Part shown: in pieces, positions 5,520 to 7,116 of the stretch
Numbering within the stretch: the first letter of the stretch is position 1
Layout: every line of letters begins with the position of its first letter
NCBI GenBank assembly: GCA_027298165.1
Contig: JAPUGN010000109.1
Span: 1-7,116 of the forward strand
Length of the DNA stretch: 7,116 nt
Source of the DNA: Nitrospinota bacterium
GTDB lineage: Bacteria > Nitrospinota > Nitrospinia > Nitrospinales > Nitrospinaceae
Direction: 5' to 3'
Position numbers and translations under genes: made by a program
Notes under the pieces: generated by a model
What the model saw: only the letters and a program-made list of their open reading frames with translations
What the model was told of the DNA's origin: nothing
Databases searched by the model: none

Positions 5520-6839
5520 ATGAGTGGCGCTGAAAGCTTCGGAAACTTATTTAAAATTCCCGAACTCAAGCGGCGGATACTGTTCACTCTGGGAGTGCTG
5601 ATTGTTTACAGGATCGGCGCCCATATACCGACCCCGGGAATCGATAGCGCGGCGCTGGCCGAATTGTTTGCCCAGACCAAAGGCACCATTCTGGGCATGT
5701 TCGATATGTTTTCCGGCGGGGCGTTGAGCCGGTTGACGATATTTGCGCTGGGGATCATGCCCTACATCAGCGCTTCCATTATTTTGCAGTTGATGACCAT
5801 CGTGTCACCGCACTTGGCGCAACTGAAAAAGGAAGGCGAGCAGGGCCAGAAAAAAATCACCCAGTACACCCGGTACGGCACCATCGTCATCAGCCTGATT
5901 CAGGGAACCGGGATCAGCATCGGGCTGGAAGCAATGACCAGTCCCGGTAGTGGAGCGCCGATCGTGCCCGACCCCGGTTGGGATTTCCGGTTGATGGCCA
6001 TCTTGACGCTGACCGCAGGCACGGCATTTATCATGTGGCTGGGGGAGCAGATTACTGAGCGGGGGATTGGCAACGGTATTTCGCTGATTATTTTCGCCGG
6101 CATCGTGGCTGGAGCTCCTTCGGCGATATTCATGTCCATGGACCTGATGGGCACCGGTGAGTTGTCTATTCTGGTGGTTTTGTTTCTGTTGGTAGTCATG
6201 GCCGCGGTGGTCGGGGCCATCGTGTTCACCGAGGGTGGACAGCGGCGGATTCCCATCCAATATGCCAAGCGGATGGTCGGGCGTAAAATGATGGGCGGAA
6301 CAAGCACCCATCTGCCCCTGAAGGTCAATACCTCCGGGGTGATTCCGCCGATTTTCGCGTCGTCGATCATTATGTTGCCGGCGACCATGGCGCAGTTTAT
6401 CGACCACCCCTGGATGCAGCAGTTTTCGGCCCTGATGACGCCGGGGACCCCGGTTTACAGCCTGTTTTTTGTCAGTGCGATATTTTTCTTTTGTTATTTC
6501 TATACGGCGGTTATTTTTAACCCCACGGATGTGGCGGACAACATGAAAAAGAACGGCGGTTTTATACCGGGAATCCGACCAGGTCCCAAAACCGCTGATT
6601 ATATTGATCAGATTCTGACGAGGTTGACCTTTTACGGCGCGATTTACCTATCTTTAGTCTGTATTTTGCCGGATTATCTGATAAAATACTTCAACATTCC
6701 GTTCTATTTCGGCGGTACGAGCTTACTTATCGTCGTTGGAGTGTCCCTCGATACAATGCAACAAATCGAATCCCACCTGGTTCAACGCAACTACGACGGA
6801 TTTTTGAAAAAGGGGAGGATACGAGGTCGCCGAGTCTGA
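5520..6839 (+). CDS. secY: Preprotein translocase subunit SecY
   Basis: SecY is the channel of the Sec translocon in the inner membrane; with SecE and SecG it exports unfolded proteins driven by SecA and inserts membrane proteins. The 439-residue product has the family's length and ten hydrophobic segments, at roughly 19-38, 71-92, 117-138, 155-175, 184-206, 214-236, 272-292, 312-333, 368-388 and 395-411. The plug region lies near 55-70. Signatures include SRLTIFALGIMPYISASIIL (70-89), WLGEQITERGIGNGISLI (173-190), RRIPIQYAKRMVG (242-254) and FNPTDVADNMKKNGG (333-347). Arg353 in FIPGIRPG corresponds to the SecA-interacting loop arginine of E. coli (Arg357). The start at 5520 immediately follows the rplO stop, with only distant AAGG-like sequence upstream, so translation is probably coupled to rplO. 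Confidence 0.99.
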   Translation: MSGAESFGNLFKIPELKRRILFTLGVLIVYRIGAHIPTPGIDSAALAELFAQTKGTILGMFDMFSGGALSRLTIFALGIMPYISASIILQLMTIVSPHLAQLKKEGEQGQKKITQYTRYGTIVISLIQGTGISIGLEAMTSPGSGAPIVPDPGWDFRLMAILTLTAGTAFIMWLGEQITERGIGNGISLIIFAGIVAGAPSAIFMSMDLMGTGELSILVVLFLLVVMAAVVGAIVFTEGGQRRIPIQYAKRMVGRKMMGGTSTHLPLKVNTSGVIPPIFASSIIMLPATMAQFIDHPWMQQFSALMTPGTPVYSLFFVSAIFFFCYFYTAVIFNPTDVADNMKKNGGFIPGIRPGPKTADYIDQILTRLTFYGAIYLSLVCILPDYLIKYFNIPFYFGGTSLLIVVGVSLDTMQQIESHLVQRNYDGFLKKGRIRGRRV

Positions 6840-6842
6840 TCG

Positions 6843-7116
6843 ATGAGGTTGATATTGTTAGGCCCCCCCGGGTCGGGTAAAGGGTCTCAGGCAAACTTAC
6901 TGCAGGATAAATTCAGTATCCCGAAAATATCGACCGGGGATATCCTGAGAGCCTCCGTGGAAGATGACACGGAATTGGGAAGACAGGCCAAAAAGTTTAT
7001 GGATAAAGGGGAATTGGTCCCCGACGAAGTGGTCATCAGTTTGATTAAAGAACGCATTGTGGAACCCGATTGCGAAGCAGGATACATTCTCGACGGGTTT
7101 CCCAGAACCATCGTCC
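6843..7116 (+). CDS. adk: Adenylate kinase, 3' end outside window
   Basis: Adenylate kinase is the cytosolic enzyme that interconverts ATP plus AMP with two ADP. The visible 91 codons begin with ATG at 6843 and stay open to the window edge; family members are usually about 190-220 residues. The P-loop [10 protein letters not shown] is at residues 7-16, with Lys13 as the phosphate-binding lysine. Ser15 replaces the more usual threonine of GKGTQ, a conservative change. The AMP-binding TGDILR is at 31-36 (Arg36), and LDGFPRT at 83-89 carries Arg88. The LID domain, which could show zinc-binding cysteines, is beyond the edge. The gene starts three bases after the secY stop with no strong nearby binding site, suggesting coupling. 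This secY-adk order is widespread but differs from E. coli. Confidence 0.97.
   Translation, partial: MRLILLGPPGSGKGSQANLLQDKFSIPKISTGDILRASVEDDTELGRQAKKFMDKGELVPDEVVISLIKERIVEPDCEAGYILDGFPRTIV

Noticed and set aside
6659..6687. AT-rich stretch with TAAAAT near the end of secY, considered as an adk promoter
   Set aside because: No acceptable -35 element lies at 16-18 bases upstream of TAAAAT (TTGCCG is only 10 bases away), and the sequence is explained by conserved SecY codons.

Overview
The window is a continuous stretch of a bacterial ribosomal-protein cluster, equivalent to the end of the S10 operon joined to the spc operon. Every gene is on the + strand. The order is rpsC (missing about six N-terminal codons at the left edge), rplP, rpmC, rpsQ, rplN, rplX, rplE, rpsN, rpsH, rplF, rplR, rpsE, rplO, secY and adk (cut by the right edge). 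All fifteen proteins are recognisable from family sequence patterns. No gap between genes exceeds 41 bases. I see no mobile element, tRNA, rRNA, CRISPR array, factor-independent terminator or convincing internal promoter.

Layout: positions 1-1656 hold the S10-operon end (S3, L16, L29, S17). Positions 1672-5519 hold the spc ribosomal proteins (L14, L24, L5, S14, S8, L6, L18, S5, L15). Positions 5520-6839 encode the translocase channel SecY, and adenylate kinase begins at 6843. The genes are probably co-transcribed as one long message. Several junctions are tight enough for translational coupling: rplN/rplX overlap by one base, rplO and secY abut with no spacer, and secY/adk are 3 bases apart.

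The organism is a bacterium with moderately GC-rich DNA. Adenylate kinase directly after secY is common in many phyla, including delta-proteobacterial-type lineages, Gram-positives and cyanobacteria, but differs from E. coli. Protein style (for example SecY and S8) suggests a Gram-negative of the Desulfobacterota/Nitrospinota sort. This is an impression, not a placement.

The main departures from the textbook cluster are these: rpmD (L30) is missing from its usual place between rpsE and rplO; two genes (rpsQ and rpsE) use TTG starts behind strong ribosome binding sites; S14 is the short zinc-binding type and L24 also carries two CxxC pairs; and a compact hairpin spans the rplX stop, at the junction where E. 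coli has its S8 autoregulatory site. Otherwise this is a conserved housekeeping region, and I do not see a new biological system in it.
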